This document shows, in pieces, positions 54,668 to 62,399 of a stretch of 64,000 nucleotides of DNA. Every line of letters begins with the position of its first letter. The stretch's first letter is position 1. The notes beneath the pieces were generated by a model, which was not told where the DNA came from, searched no databases, and was given only the letters and a program-made list of their open reading frames with translations. The stretch is from Methanoculleus sp. UBA430 (GTDB lineage: Archaea > Halobacteriota > Methanomicrobia > Methanomicrobiales > Methanoculleaceae), in assembly GCF_002506585.1 (NCBI RefSeq), contig NZ_DAXW01000015.1, forward strand, positions 62,220-126,219, given 5' to 3'. A program made the translations under genes and the position numbers.

Positions 54668-55429
54668 ATGACAGAGAACGAAGATCTGCAGGTAGAACCC
54701 CGAGTCATCTACTATACCCTTGATGGGATAGGGTATAAAATTCGGATAGATGTTTATCGGAAAATCAAAACGTATTTTGCAGGCAAGGGATACTACGATA
54801 GGCCAGAATCATACCAGGACTATCTTTATGATTCTGTACAGCGTCGACACCTCGATGACCTCATTTTCCAGATCATGCAGGGAGCGGATAGCATCGATGG
54901 GATGGCGAGGATTGCGATCAACATTGTTCAGCGTATTCCCTATGACCACGACAAAGTGAGGTATGATCTCCGATATAATCCGGACTGTCCCATCCGATTT
55001 CCATACGAAGTCATTTATGACAACAAAGGGATTTGCTCTGAGAAGTCTCTATTACTAGCATTTCTCCTTAAGGAATTGGGATTAGGAGTTGCATTGTTCC
55101 GTTTCGATGAGGAGAACCACATGACTGTTGGGATTAAATGCCCTCCCGAATATGGCTACCATGACACTGAATACGCTTTTGTTGAGACAACGGGAGTAAA
55201 CCTAGTCACCGATGACCAAATGTACTACGTAAGTTCCAAGGAGTATGGATTTCCTTTCATCCAGCTTAAGTCCATTCCAAAGTTAATCCCCATCTGTGGT
55301 GGGGCGTCATTTGATAGCGTACACCAGGAGTGGTTTGATACAAGAGATTTACATAGTTACCAGAAAAATCCCGGCAGTTATTTCCACATCACCCGATATA
55401 TTGAGATTGCACGAAGATATGGACTTTGA
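54668..55429 (+). CDS. Transglutaminase-like cysteine protein on AT-rich DNA
   Basis: 253 residues. The middle reads YEVIYDNKGICSEKSLLLAFLLKELGLGVALFRFDEENHMTVGIKCP followed by YAFVETTG: the Cys-His-(Asp/Glu) order of the papain-like transglutaminase core, with Glu in place of the usual Asp. Low GC and different codon use mark it as acquired. It has no signal peptide. A role as peptidase or protein cross-linker, perhaps in conflict between elements, is possible but unproven. Confidence 0.65.
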   Translation: MTENEDLQVEPRVIYYTLDGIGYKIRIDVYRKIKTYFAGKGYYDRPESYQDYLYDSVQRRHLDDLIFQIMQGADSIDGMARIAINIVQRIPYDHDKVRYDLRYNPDCPIRFPYEVIYDNKGICSEKSLLLAFLLKELGLGVALFRFDEENHMTVGIKCPPEYGYHDTEYAFVETTGVNLVTDDQMYYVSSKEYGFPFIQLKSIPKLIPICGGASFDSVHQEWFDTRDLHSYQKNPGSYFHITRYIEIARRYGL

Positions 55430-55679
55430 AATCTAGTCATTCATGGTCCCATTGATCGAGTGTGGAAGACCATTGCACCATTGTAGTGCTTATAGTTGAT
55501 TTCAGTGTTGAGTTTGGTGAATCTGCTATGATGGTGGAGTGAAGTGGTGAATCTGAGCGACAATGGAGTTCTAAGTAAACTACTATCCGTTGTAGTTGGG
55601 GTTATACTTGCGTACAAAAGTCCGAAAAGGAATAATATTCGACCACTTCATTTCTGAGCGATATAGTTGAAATTGCCGT

Positions 55680-56027
55680 TTAATCACAGTTGCGTTGGTA
55701 GTTCCAGGGATAATCATATCTTGCTAGGAGGTTATTTTGCATTATCACTGCATTTTCTTTTGAAACTTTCCTCTGGAACCGGTAGTATAGAGATTTTCCC
55801 AAACGTAGCTCATTGTCAATTAAATTACCCAAATGAGAACTATCTCGCGCATAGGTTGAGATCCTTGCTCTTAAATTGCCTGTTTCACCAACATACATTA
55901 TCTCATGTTTTCTGCCTCTCATCGTTTTAACCCCTAGTTCGTAGCACGCTGGCCCCTCCCATTGGGGAGTGTTTTCAGGAAGGTATTCACTCTCATCTGC
56001 AACTCTCACCCACTGCGTCCATCCCAT
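55680..56027 (-). CDS. GIY-YIG nuclease-domain protein
   Basis: 115 residues. GPACYELGVKTMRGRKHEIMYVGETGNLRARISTYARDSSHLGNLIDNELRLGKSLYYRFQ shows the GIY-YIG core: the first strand (here CYELGV in place of GIY), MYVG in place of YIG, the Arg in NLRARISTY, then Glu in AVIMQNNLLARYDYPWN region may supply the metal site (weaker). Stand-alone members occur in homing and defence loci. It sits in AT-rich DNA with a transglutaminase-like gene and a DnaJ-type zinc protein. Confidence 0.75.
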   Translation of the reverse strand: MGWTQWVRVADESEYLPENTPQWEGPACYELGVKTMRGRKHEIMYVGETGNLRARISTYARDSSHLGNLIDNELRLGKSLYYRFQRKVSKENAVIMQNNLLARYDYPWNYQRNCD

Positions 56028-56084
56028 ACATTCTGAAAAGAAAAATTTAAAATATTTAAACGTTGTTAAAAGGTGATTGGTAGT

Positions 56085-56264
56085 ATGGTAAATTATAGGT
56101 GTAATAGGTGTTTTGATACTGGGTTGCTTGTCTGTGGCGTCTGTGAAGGAAAAGGGAAAGATATACTCGGTTTTGTCTGCAGAAACTGTAACGGTTCAGG
56201 CCATACAACCCAGCCGTGTGGTTGTGGGGCGGGAAAACGCCCTTCAAGAAAACCGCGAAGATGA
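56085..56264 (+). CDS. Small DnaJ-type CxxCxGxG zinc-finger protein
   Basis: 59 residues from ATG 56085, which has GGTGATTGGT upstream. It carries CNRCFDTG, CGVCEGKG, CRNCNGSG and a shortened CGCGAG, that is, three and a half repeats of the DnaJ zinc-centre unit binding two zinc ions. The end is Lys/Arg-rich. Stand-alone copies are known in phages and mobile elements; function unknown. It is divergent from the GIY-YIG gene. Confidence 0.75.
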   Translation: MVNYRCNRCFDTGLLVCGVCEGKGKDILGFVCRNCNGSGHTTQPCGCGAGKRPSRKPRR

Positions 56265-56416
56265 TAGATTGACACTCTAATAGCACTTCTGTATCCGCTG
56301 AAAACTGCTCCTAGTCATTTTCTTTCGAATTTCTTCAAATCCAATTCAATACTTACTCAACTGTGGTATCTTTCGATAGTGCAACCCTACCTTGGAGTGT
56401 AAGCATATTATTTTGA

Positions 56417-56428
56417 GTGCATATGCAC
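56417..56428. repeat. 12-base palindrome
   Basis: GTGCATATGCAC, perfectly self-complementary, just upstream of the remnant at 56434. Possible operator of the lost gene. Confidence 0.3.
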
Positions 56429-56433
56429 CACTT

Positions 56434-56579
56434 GACGGTTACAGCAAAGACGAGGAGTACGGCGAAAAACCGAATGTCGGCATATTCGGAAGCGTCTCCC
56501 CAGAATTCCCCCGGAAATTTACGACTACATGAAAAACCGCGTCGGCAACGCCAGCAAATCCCTTGACACGTTAATCTGA
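56434..56579 (+). pseudogene. Frameshifted small gene remnant
   Basis: DGYSKDEEYGEKPNVGIFGS leads to PEFPRK, then the frame shifts by one base at about 56519 and continues IYDYMKNRVGNASKSLDTLI to the TGA at 56577. Joined, this is a plausible ~48-residue end of a protein. The shift is the only break visible; the 5' end is missing. Not recognised. Confidence 0.5.
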
Positions 56580-56947
56580 TATGCTACTTCCGGAACTCAG
56601 TCCGCTATGTTTATTCCTCCGCAAACAAGATCGGCCAACCCAGACCCGAACCCGTACCCCCGCCCACCCCTAGGTAACGCCCCCGGACACCCCCCAAAAC
56701 CCCCGCGAACGACATCGACACCTCTTTCCCGCCCCGGACCAGAACATTCAGGTAATGAGTGCAGAAGAGCGCTGGAGCTCCCGGCTCACTTCATATTCGC
56801 CAGGATCGGGGGGACGATCCCCGGGGCCTACTTGCAAAGCCGGGATACCGTCACCGAGCCGGCCATTCCGGGTCTGTCACCAACGGGGAGAGAGCAGTGA
56901 AAAGGCGCCGGCACGAAAGACCTCGCCCCCAAACAAACCCACAACCC
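56580..56947. other. GC-rich stretch without a recognised gene
   Basis: Short protein-like pieces appear (ARIGGTIPGA near 56795) but none makes a family. The C-rich run near 56920-56970 may mark the end of the ATPase remnant on the other strand. Confidence 0.35.
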
Positions 56948-57202
56948 CTAACCCCCCACCCCCAGCTCCTCCGACCCCGTGATCGCCCGGACAATCCCGG
57001 CAACGACCGCCCGCTCCTCCGGCTGCAGCCTCGTGTAATACAGCCTCGTATCCTTCGCCTCGACGATCGCCACGGCATCCGCGACCGGCTTCAGGAACCC
57101 CTCCCACCCGGCCCCCCCGGAGAGAACGATCTCGCGAACGGCGCTCCCGACCGCGGAGACCTCCCCTGCCCCGGCGAGCCGCTTCAGGAACCCGGCCGTC
57201 AT
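56948..57202 (-). pseudogene. C-terminal remnant of an archaeal ATPase-like gene
   Basis: 84 residues from ATG 57202: TAGFLKRLAGAGEVSAVGSAVREIVLSGG, then VEAKDTRLYYTRLQPEERAVVAGI, helix-rich with no motif. In the reading frame it continues upstream (LDPAAARR) beyond the ATG, so it looks like the tail of a longer protein. The N-terminal piece of an ATPase lies directly upstream in another frame, so the two are probably the ends of one deleted gene. Confidence 0.4.
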
Positions 57203-57288
57203 CCTCCGTGCCGCTGCCGGGTCCAGGCGGTCTCGCGTTCGCGGTCGACGAAATCGTCGCCTGTTGCGGGGCCTCCTATGGGCAGCAT
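57199..57288 (-). pseudogene. N-terminal remnant of an AAA-type ATPase
   Basis: MLPIGGPATGDDFVDREREI-like sequence (PATGDDFVDRERETAW) matches the first residues of archaeal AAA ATPases of the kind PxxGDDFVDREREI. The nucleotide-binding site never appears: the frame ends after 29 residues. Confidence 0.5.
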
Positions 57289-57507
57289 GTACGACACCTG
57301 ACAGATCCGGTGTATAACAAGTCTGTTACCTAACAAATCCGTTATTATCCGGGCAGGGGCCGGCATCATCTCAATGCCGGTATATACAGCGGCACCCGGA
57401 CAGGAGACCGGAAGAATGACAACGGACCGCGACAGCAGGTAATCCCGGGAGCGGAGGGGATCGTTCTTCAGGAGAGGTGCCGGAACAGTTGGTAACATGA
57501 AAGGAGG
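57289..57507. other. Intergenic region between ATPase remnant and RelE
   Basis: It holds an imperfect inverted sequence around 57315-57345 (AACAAGTCTGTTAC, AACAAATCCGTTAT: a tandem ATGTTA-type repeat of the form ACAArTCyGTTAy, twice 16 bases apart). Possible promoter of the remnant gene. Confidence 0.3.
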
Positions 57508-57798
57508 TCAGAACCATCCGTACCGTTTATGCGCCTGCTCGATTGACATCACGGCAAGAACATGGACTTCCAGCTCCTGCTCATGGATGCGATAGAATGC
57601 CGTGAATGTCCGGCTGATGTGAAGTCGATAGGTGTCCTCACGCCCGTGCACGTACAGGCGCTCCTTGTCGCTTCCGCTGCCGGGGAACGGGTCTTCCTGA
57701 AGAGTTTTCAGCTTCTCCATGACGATCCGCCGGCTCTTTTCGCTGAGGCTCCGGATACTCTCAAGGGCCCTGCGGTTAATCAGTATCCGGAACGTCAA
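57508..57798 (-). CDS. RelE/ParE-type toxin
   Basis: 96 residues from TTG 57798, the first possible start after the antitoxin frame that keeps the fold: TFRILINRRALESIRSLSEKSRRIVMEKLKTL, then GREDTYRLHISRTFTAFYRIHEQELEVHVLAVMSIEQAHKRYGWF, a RelE fold ending in the basic Arg-Tyr-Gly. It overlaps the antitoxin gene by about 20 bases. It probably cuts mRNA on the ribosome or acts on gyrase. Confidence 0.85.
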   Translation of the reverse strand: MTFRILINRRALESIRSLSEKSRRIVMEKLKTLQEDPFPGSGSDKERLYVHGREDTYRLHISRTFTAFYRIHEQELEVHVLAVMSIEQAHKRYGWF

Positions 57799-57979
57799 AG
57801 TCCAGCTCCACGAAATCCCCATCGGCCTCGATACGGTCCATATCCTCGATGAACCGGCGCTTCTTCTCCTGCTCCACCATCTGTGAGAGGAGGTCGTCGA
57901 AGGTCTGGCCGGGGTGCTTCAGCTCGGAGATCGCCGCCCAGACCCCTTCCGAAACGGGGATTCTTTTCGTTGCAGCCAT
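57776..57979 (-). CDS. VapB-type antitoxin (PF02697-like) of a RelE toxin
   Basis: 67 residues from ATG 57979: ATKRIPVSEGVWAAISELKHPGQTFDDLLSQMVEQEKKRRFIEDMDRIEADGDFVELDFDVPD. The start is the archaeal UPF0330/VapB antitoxin pattern; the acidic end is the toxin-binding tail. These antitoxins are usually followed by a PIN or RelE toxin; here it is RelE. A TATA-like region lies between 57985 and 58010. Confidence 0.88.
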   Translation of the reverse strand: MAATKRIPVSEGVWAAISELKHPGQTFDDLLSQMVEQEKKRRFIEDMDRIEADGDFVELDFDVPDTD

Positions 57980-58197
57980 GATAGTATTGTAAACTTTCGT
58001 CATATTTACAATGTTGGCACCGGGGTGAGTGGGTGGGTCCTGGACACCTGGGATGTGAGTCTACAATCCGGGGAAGGGGCGATAGGTCTTCCGCTTTTTC
58101 TCCATTCCTGGAGTTCTAAGAAATATCCTTTACTCAAAAGAGTGTGGATCTTAGGTTCTAGATGGTTTTTGAGAATGATAGGACGTTTTTCAGGTGC

Positions 58198-58326
58198 TTA
58201 CTTCTTACATCTGCCGGACTTTGTGGCTGTGTTGTTCGGGTTGAGCTGATTTGCCCTGTTGTCTACTGCAGCCTTGTGTGAGGCGTTGTTGGGGTTCTTA
58301 ACATCCGCACGCTGATTCTTTGCCAT
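58198..58326 (-). CDS. 42-residue protein with NPNN repeat
   Basis: From ATG 58326: AKNQRADVKNPNNASHKAAV, then DNRANQLNPNNTATKSGRCKK. The motif (N)PNNxxxKAAxDNRANQxNPNN is a recurring feature of unstudied micro-proteins in many bacteria and archaea. It is very polar, probably unstructured or nucleic-acid binding. AGGTT precedes the start at good spacing. No operon partner. Confidence 0.55.
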   Translation of the reverse strand: MAKNQRADVKNPNNASHKAAVDNRANQLNPNNTATKSGRCKK

Positions 58327-58491
58327 ACAACCTGCTTGTTTCGATTCTACATATGCTTTCTTGTCGATCCAAAAACGGACGGTAGCGCTATGGGATACTG
58401 CACGGATACCCTTTATCACAAGGAATGCACTATCACGAGCAGGGGTGCACTATGATGAGATGCCTGAATTCCTGAATTCTCCTCTTGGAGA

Positions 58492-58656
58492 GAGCCGGAA
58501 GGCAGGTATACCGTCACCGTGCCGGCCCTCGCCCGGCTGTATGAGGCGATAACAATGGCACGGGAGGCCGTCGAGGTCTATATCGAGAGCCTGAAAGAGA
58601 GTGTTGAGAAAATTCCCATGATGTTTATCAGACGCCTGATCCATCTCTTTCAGTAG
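58492..58656 (+). pseudogene. hicB: HicB remnant
   Basis: EPEGRYTVTVPALARLYEAI, then TMAREAVEVYIESLKESVE and more. It is the third member of the scattered HicB set (49004, 50525). The central PGCVTSGETVDE segment is deleted and there is no start. It overlaps the end of the nuclease gene by 29 bases on the other strand. Confidence 0.8.
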
Positions 58657-59629
58657 AGGTATCGTCTCTTTCGAAAAATTCAGACAGCGTGGACTGATCC
58701 CTCATAGCACTCGTCCGGTAGTCCTCAAGTGCGAGTCGCTCCCCCTCCGCACCGGCTTTCTCGTCGACCCATCGCTCAATAAATTTTGCCTCGATATTCT
58801 CAAGAACGGCACGGAGTCTGGATCCCCGGCAGTTGAGCCGGATAGCATCGGCATCGACTTCATCGAACAGCTGATACTTCTGCCCGTATTCGAGGACAGT
58901 TCGTAACTTCTCCGTCACCATCCGTGCCTTCCGATCGTCTGAAACGCCCAGCGAGATGTTAGCCATCAGGGTCGAGAGCACCGCGCTCTTCTGGATGAGC
59001 TTCGGATCTTCGATACCGTCATCGAACAGGTTCTTTCGGTAGCACTCCCCGATGATTGCCAGCTGGATGAGCCGGTAGGGGTTCGTCGAATAACAGTAGG
59101 GGAGTTCATACTGCTGGTGGAGGTCCTGATCGCCGAAACCCGCCTGCAGCATCTCGTTTAACGCTGAATTCTCATGCGAGCATTCGAGGAGAAGTTGTAT
59201 CAGTTGAGACCGCGGGGCGTAAACCCAGACTTTTATCCGGTCGATGTCGTATTTGGGATGCGGCTTCTGGCCCTGTGCCTTCATGGACTCGATGATCTTT
59301 ATCTTGTCCTTCTCGTTGATGCAGAGCACGTACTCGAACCGGTCCGGATCGAGCTCGATGTCTATGGTCTCTGAAAGATAGTCCGTCTTTTCAAGGACCA
59401 TATCCCGGGCTAATCCGACCTCTTTTAACGTCTTTTTTACGTCGGTGATCGAGGATTTGCACTCGATGAAGATCGCACGGTTTTCGCCTTCGTTGTAGAG
59501 GAAGAGATCGAAGTTGTGATTTCCCTTCTTTGCGGAGCCGAACTCGATCAGGGGCTCTGCAAAATAAAATTCGTATCCGGATCTCTGTGAAAGGTCGGTC
59601 TGTGCGAAAGATTTTGCGCACTGCTTCAC
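58628..59629 (-). CDS. PD-(D/E)XK-like nuclease with no canonical start codon
   Basis: 333 residues from GTG 59629. GYEFYFAEPLIEFGSAKKGNHNFDLFLYNEGENRAIFIECKSSI has the Asp (residue 41) and Glu-x-Lys (57-59) of a restriction-endonuclease-like fold, followed by a long helical region. The coding-like frame continues 59 codons upstream of the GTG (IPREQEDFQAFYKRSPPEVR ... KYKTYSIPSARERIGDALE) with no ATG, GTG or TTG before a TAG. The true N-terminus is therefore unclear: an ATT/ATC start, a +1 shift at the GGG TGA T end of the upstream gene, or a lost start codon. Probable defence or mobile-element nuclease. Confidence 0.65.
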   Translation of the reverse strand: MKQCAKSFAQTDLSQRSGYEFYFAEPLIEFGSAKKGNHNFDLFLYNEGENRAIFIECKSSITDVKKTLKEVGLARDMVLEKTDYLSETIDIELDPDRFEYVLCINEKDKIKIIESMKAQGQKPHPKYDIDRIKVWVYAPRSQLIQLLLECSHENSALNEMLQAGFGDQDLHQQYELPYCYSTNPYRLIQLAIIGECYRKNLFDDGIEDPKLIQKSAVLSTLMANISLGVSDDRKARMVTEKLRTVLEYGQKYQLFDEVDADAIRLNCRGSRLRAVLENIEAKFIERWVDEKAGAEGERLALEDYRTSAMRDQSTLSEFFERDDTSTERDGSGV

Positions 59630-59804
59630 GAGAGTGTGGTGCTTTTTGTCGTCCTCAAGAGCATCACCGATCCGCTCTCGTGCCGACGGTATGGAGTATG
59701 TTTTATATTTGTCCTTTAATTTATCCAGTTCCTCGCGGACTTCAGGTGGAGAACGCTTGTAGAACGCCTGAAAGTCTTCCTGCTCACGAGGAATATGGAT
59801 GGTA

Positions 59805-60914
59805 TCACCCTACGGTCGCCATATGGTCGATATTCTCGACCACAAACTCGAAAAACCTCATGGATGTTCCGATGTCTATTTTCTCGACCGGATAGACGTC
59901 GATCTTCCTACCGGTCGTCGAGATGTCCAGAAGAGAACCCGTGTGCTCGTCGATCAACCGGGCGGAGAAGAACATCGAGCCCGGCAGCAGCACCTGCTCA
60001 AGTACGGTAAAATTCCACTCCTCGCTGCACATCGCCTTGCAGAAGCGGGAGACGTCATCGTAGTGCATCTCCACCGGCACATCGATTGACCAGGGGATCT
60101 GAATGGCATTCGAGAATTGCCTGCGGGACCCGACCTTGCTGATGGAGTATCCCGACTCCCCGATTGCCTCTCTCACGTTTTCAAGCCGTGAAACGACTTC
60201 TTCGATTATCTTGAAGATGCCGGCGAAGTGTCCGTGACGCAGTGTTATGATCCCCTTATTGTCGATGCGGAACGCGATGCCGTTCGGGAGCTGGACCTCA
60301 AGAATCTTTGGTAGCACACCGTAGTAGAATTCCATCTCCTCAAGCGTGTGTTTTCCGTCGTTCCCCCTATACTGGATGCCTCTCTTGACATGAGGCCTGA
60401 ACTCGGAGTGAATATCGGTGTTAGGGCCCCTCCTCGCGGAGAAATAGGTTATGATCATGTCCGGGTATTCCCGGGCGAGGTTATCTTTGATCTCCTTCAT
60501 CACCTTGGGGGCTATCCAGAGATTCGATATCTCCTTTGTACGGTTGATATAAGTGAAGAGGATGTCAGGTATCTCGTTGGTTTTCTTTGCATCCGTGATG
60601 AAGAGCGGGACGTTGTTCCTGTCGTCGAAGAACGTGTAAATGTAAATCCGTTTATCCTGGGACTCCTTTGAGAGAAGGAGCAGTTTTCCTGCCCTCTTAT
60701 CGATGGAGAAATGGAAGTTTTTGAGACTCTCGATGAACTGGTCGATATTCTGGAACATCGATAGCGTTGCAACTATGTGGAGGTTACTGTTGACCTGGTC
60801 GTCTCCTCGCTCGCATTCAAGGTACTGGATCAGCTCCTGAATGTCGTCAAAGTCTCTATCATCACTGATGAGCGAAGGGAGGTTCAGAGTATCACGTCCC
60901 TGGTTAATTTCCAT
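59805..60914 (-). CDS. Unknown protein, first gene of a two-gene nuclease module
   Basis: 369 residues. The sequence is soluble and mixed alpha/beta. Some features are: FDDIQELIQYLECERGDDQVN, a strand-rich middle (LLLLSKESQDKRIYIYTFFDDRNNVPLFITDAKKTNEIPDILF), and IDKGI-type strand around FRIDNKGIITLRHGHFAGIF. No motif ties it to a family. It precedes the nuclease gene with a one-base overlap of frames and may form one system with it, or one fused protein by frameshift. It lies 105 bases from the 3' end of tRNA-Ala. Confidence 0.6.
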   Translation of the reverse strand: MEINQGRDTLNLPSLISDDRDFDDIQELIQYLECERGDDQVNSNLHIVATLSMFQNIDQFIESLKNFHFSIDKRAGKLLLLSKESQDKRIYIYTFFDDRNNVPLFITDAKKTNEIPDILFTYINRTKEISNLWIAPKVMKEIKDNLAREYPDMIITYFSARRGPNTDIHSEFRPHVKRGIQYRGNDGKHTLEEMEFYYGVLPKILEVQLPNGIAFRIDNKGIITLRHGHFAGIFKIIEEVVSRLENVREAIGESGYSISKVGSRRQFSNAIQIPWSIDVPVEMHYDDVSRFCKAMCSEEWNFTVLEQVLLPGSMFFSARLIDEHTGSLLDISTTGRKIDVYPVEKIDIGTSMRFFEFVVENIDHMATVG

Positions 60915-61019
60915 TAAGTTCCAGGTAGATTTAGATGTTTCTTATTCGGATCTAATACCGGCGGAGCGTGAAAGGTATCTTGAAAATTGCTGTATATCAA
61001 GTCAATCCGGAAAACAGTA

Positions 61020-61091
61020 TGGACCGAGCGGGAATTGAACCCGCGGCCTCTTCCATGCCAAGGAAGCGATCTACCCCTGATCTATCGGCCC
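61020..61091 (-). tRNA. tRNA-Ala (anticodon GGC)
   Basis: On the minus strand, acceptor GGGCCGA pairs with TCGGTCC and shows the alanine identity pair G3-U70. The anticodon stem CTTCC/GGAAG carries loop TTGGCAT (anticodon GGC), T-loop TTCAATT, discriminator A. CCA not encoded. Its 3' end faces the accessory region, a usual place for integration. Confidence 0.95.
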
Positions 61092-61149
61092 CTATTACCC
61101 TACAATGTTGATCGTGATCACATAATAAGGATTGGGGCAGGCCGCTCCC

Positions 61150-62274
61150 CTATCCCTCGCGAATGAGGCTCGAAAGCCGGGAGAGCACCCGCTCCCGCGC
61201 ATCATCCATCTTCGGGCGCGCGACCACCACGCCGCCCTCGATGTAGCGGGAGAGGAGTGGGACCCCGCCCTCCGGCGCGGGAGCGGCGAGGGGCAGCGTG
61301 ACCCGCCGGCCGGCCATCTCATAGACCTGCTTTGCGCCGCTCCGCTTCCCCCGCTTCGCGTAGGGCCTTCCTTCTATCTCCACGATGTCCATCGCAAAGT
61401 CGATCACCGGCGCGTTCGCGATAGCCCCCCCGACCCCGAAGGCATCCGCGATGTCGCGGTAGGCCGCGACGTCCTCGCGCGACAATCCCCCGGAGAGGAA
61501 GATCTTCACGTTTGAATAGCCGTGAACGTCGAGCTCCCAGCGCACCTCTTCGACGATCGCCCGCATATCCCCCCGCCGCGACCGCGGCGTGTCCAGCCGG
61601 ACGGCCGTCGCCCCGCATGCCGCCGCCCTGACCGCCTCTACCTTCTCGTCGTAGAAGGTGTCCGTGAGCATGATCCGCGGCACCTCCGGGCCCGCTCCCT
61701 GCGCAAACGCCCGCCAGGCGTCCTCCTGCCGCGGGTAGCACATCACGAAGGCGTGCGGCATCGTCCCGGCAAGCGGGATCCCCTCCGGCGCACAGGTGCT
61801 GCTCGCCCCGTCCACCCCGCCGATCCAGGCCGCCCGCTCGATCATCGCCGCGATCGCCGGGTGCTGCCGGCGCGACCCGAAGGAGTAGACCGGCCGGCCC
61901 TGCGCCGCGAGCCGGATGTGGGCCGCCGCCGACGCCACCCCCGACGCGTGGCAGAGGAAACCGAGAATCGCCGTCTCGTAGACCGCGAAGTCCCGGTAGC
62001 GCCCCGAGACCCGGAGGACCGGCTCGTTCTTCGCGAAGATGGCCCCCTCCGGCATCGCGTCCACGTCCACCGGCACCCCCTCCAGGAGCTCGACGACATC
62101 GGAGAGACCGCACAGGACCCCCCACGAGTCCGGGAGCGCCGCCGCCGTCACCTCCATCGTGACGTGCGGGTTGACCCCGTCCTGTGCCATGACGTCCCTG
62201 ACCCGGCGGAAGTAGATGTCCGTGCACCGCCCATCCCGGATAGCGTCCTCGCCGACCAGCAGAAACCTGCCCAT
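61150..62274 (-). CDS. pncB: Nicotinate phosphoribosyltransferase
   Basis: 374 residues. The type II phosphoribosyltransferase pattern of NAPRTase is visible: VYSFGSRRQHPAIAAMIERAAWIGGVDGASST, the phosphate-binding IFLSGGLSREDVAAYRDIADAFGVGGAIANAP and IMLTDTFYDEKVEAVRA. It salvages nicotinate to NaMN for NAD synthesis. The archaeal enzyme is shorter than bacterial PncB. A divergent gene (MTA-type phosphorylase) lies 125 bases upstream. A TTTTCTC-type region before the start holds the promoter. Confidence 0.9.
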   Translation of the reverse strand: MGRFLLVGEDAIRDGRCTDIYFRRVRDVMAQDGVNPHVTMEVTAAALPDSWGVLCGLSDVVELLEGVPVDVDAMPEGAIFAKNEPVLRVSGRYRDFAVYETAILGFLCHASGVASAAAHIRLAAQGRPVYSFGSRRQHPAIAAMIERAAWIGGVDGASSTCAPEGIPLAGTMPHAFVMCYPRQEDAWRAFAQGAGPEVPRIMLTDTFYDEKVEAVRAAACGATAVRLDTPRSRRGDMRAIVEEVRWELDVHGYSNVKIFLSGGLSREDVAAYRDIADAFGVGGAIANAPVIDFAMDIVEIEGRPYAKRGKRSGAKQVYEMAGRRVTLPLAAPAPEGGVPLLSRYIEGGVVVARPKMDDARERVLSRLSSLIREG

Positions 62275-62399
62275 GCCAGATCCGGTCGTCGCCGGAGACG
62301 TAAACCCTTCCGGAGCGTGTCGCGGATAGATGGCATTTTCTCATCAGACGTCGACCCGATAGACTGAATGTCACACGGACAGGCGTATGCCCCGGCGGG

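Noticed and set aside
61020..61091. Duplicate of the tRNA-Ala 3' end as an attachment site
   Set aside because: I looked for the T-loop/acceptor sequence to the left and did not find a second copy by eye. The tRNA as an integration site remains only a suspicion; a local alignment of 46-60 kb with the last 40 bases of the tRNA would settle it.
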